Part shown: in pieces, positions 35,411-35,544 of the stretch
Layout: each line of letters opens with the position of its first letter
How positions within the stretch are numbered: position 1 is the first letter of the stretch
Source: Burkholderiales bacterium
Lineage (GTDB): Bacteria; Pseudomonadota; Gammaproteobacteria; Burkholderiales; SG8-39
Reading direction: 5' to 3'
DNA: 35,544 nucleotides
NCBI GenBank assembly: GCA_026416295.1
Contig: JAOAFL010000052.1
Span: forward strand, 1-35,544
Notes under the pieces: generated by a model
Database searches by the model: none
The model's input: the letters and a program-made list of their open reading frames with translations, nothing else
Told to the model about the DNA's origin: nothing
Program-made: the position numbers and the translations under genes

Positions 35411-35486
35411 TCCCCGATAGCTCAGTTGGTAGAGCGACGGACTGTTAATCCGCAGGTCCCAGGTTCGAGCCCTGGTCGGGGAGCCA
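35411..35486 (+). tRNA. tRNA-Asn(GTT)
   Basis: The 76-base gene begins TCCCCGATAGCTCAGTTGG. It has the anticodon loop CTGTTAA, the T-arm GGTTCGAGCC and an encoded CCA. The acceptor stem TCCCCGA/TCGGGGA pairs fully. Confidence 0.98.
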
Positions 35487-35496
35487 GAGTCCGATC

Positions 35497-35530
35497 GCGC
35501 GATCCGGCCGAGCGACAGGTCGGATCGCGC
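35497..35530 (+). terminator. Strong stem-loop after tRNA-Asn
   Basis: GCGCGATCCGGCC (35497-35509) pairs with GGTCGGATCGCGC (35518-35530) as a 13-bp stem with one G-U pair and the 8-base loop GAGCGACA. It starts ten bases after the tRNA. No U-run follows within the window, so it may be a processing or Rho-assisted end rather than a classic terminator. Confidence 0.5.
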
Positions 35531-35544
35531 TACTCCCACAGCCC

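Overview
The window is a stretch of a high-GC proteobacterial chromosome. Gene order points to a betaproteobacterium: rne/rluC/HAD/Rieske/sppA beside maf, then yceD-rpmF-plsX-fabHDG-acpP-fabF, then rpoE-rseA-rseB-degP-lepA-lepB-rnc-era-recO-pdxJ-acpS-nagZ, and uvrC-pgsA followed by tRNA-Gly/Cys/Leu. I do not assign a genus.

Layout. (1) Positions 1 to about 4300 are the end of an integrated element, all on the minus strand: a replication-type protein with a DnaB-like N-terminus and a DUF3987-like ATPase region (running off the left edge), an AlpA-like regulator, an unrecognised alpha-helical protein, a ChpS/ChpB-type (MazEF) toxin-antitoxin pair and a tyrosine integrase. Integrase, AlpA and replication protein together resemble a P4-type satellite or small integrative element. 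It sits in a tRNA-Leu(UAA) gene, of which only the 5' half is left here. (2) 4353-7560: tRNA-Cys, tRNA-Gly, pgsA, uvrC, and divergent efp, whose EF-P has an arginine at the loop tip on a backbone unlike the usual betaproteobacterial type. (3) 7567-18600: a nearly gapless minus-strand run from rpoE to nagZ. It covers envelope stress (sigma E, RseA, RseB, DegP), translation and protein export (LepA, LepB), RNA processing and ribosome assembly (RNase III, Era), and RecO, PdxJ, AcpS and NagZ. A sigma-E-like promoter precedes rpoE. (4) 18672-25043: the fatty acid and phospholipid synthesis cluster, with ygfX at its end and rpmF/yceD at its start. (5) 25092-29220: divergent maf and an RsmI-like methyltransferase, facing an sppA-Rieske-HAD-rluC operon. 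(6) 29489-35486: rne, convergent uvrB, then an aromatic/aspartate aminotransferase divergent from uvrB with a candidate LexA box between them, and tRNA-Asn.

Most of the window is conserved core genome. The accessory and potentially new material is the left-hand element and its split tRNA-Leu. The EF-P variant and a few regulatory sites (sigma E autoregulation, LexA box, lepA leader palindrome) also deserve a second look. I did not find a CRISPR array, an insertion sequence or a clearly recognisable new defence system. No gene-free stretch exceeds 300 bases; the longest are 4104-4293 (integrase attachment region) and 29221-29488 (rluC/rne intergenic).
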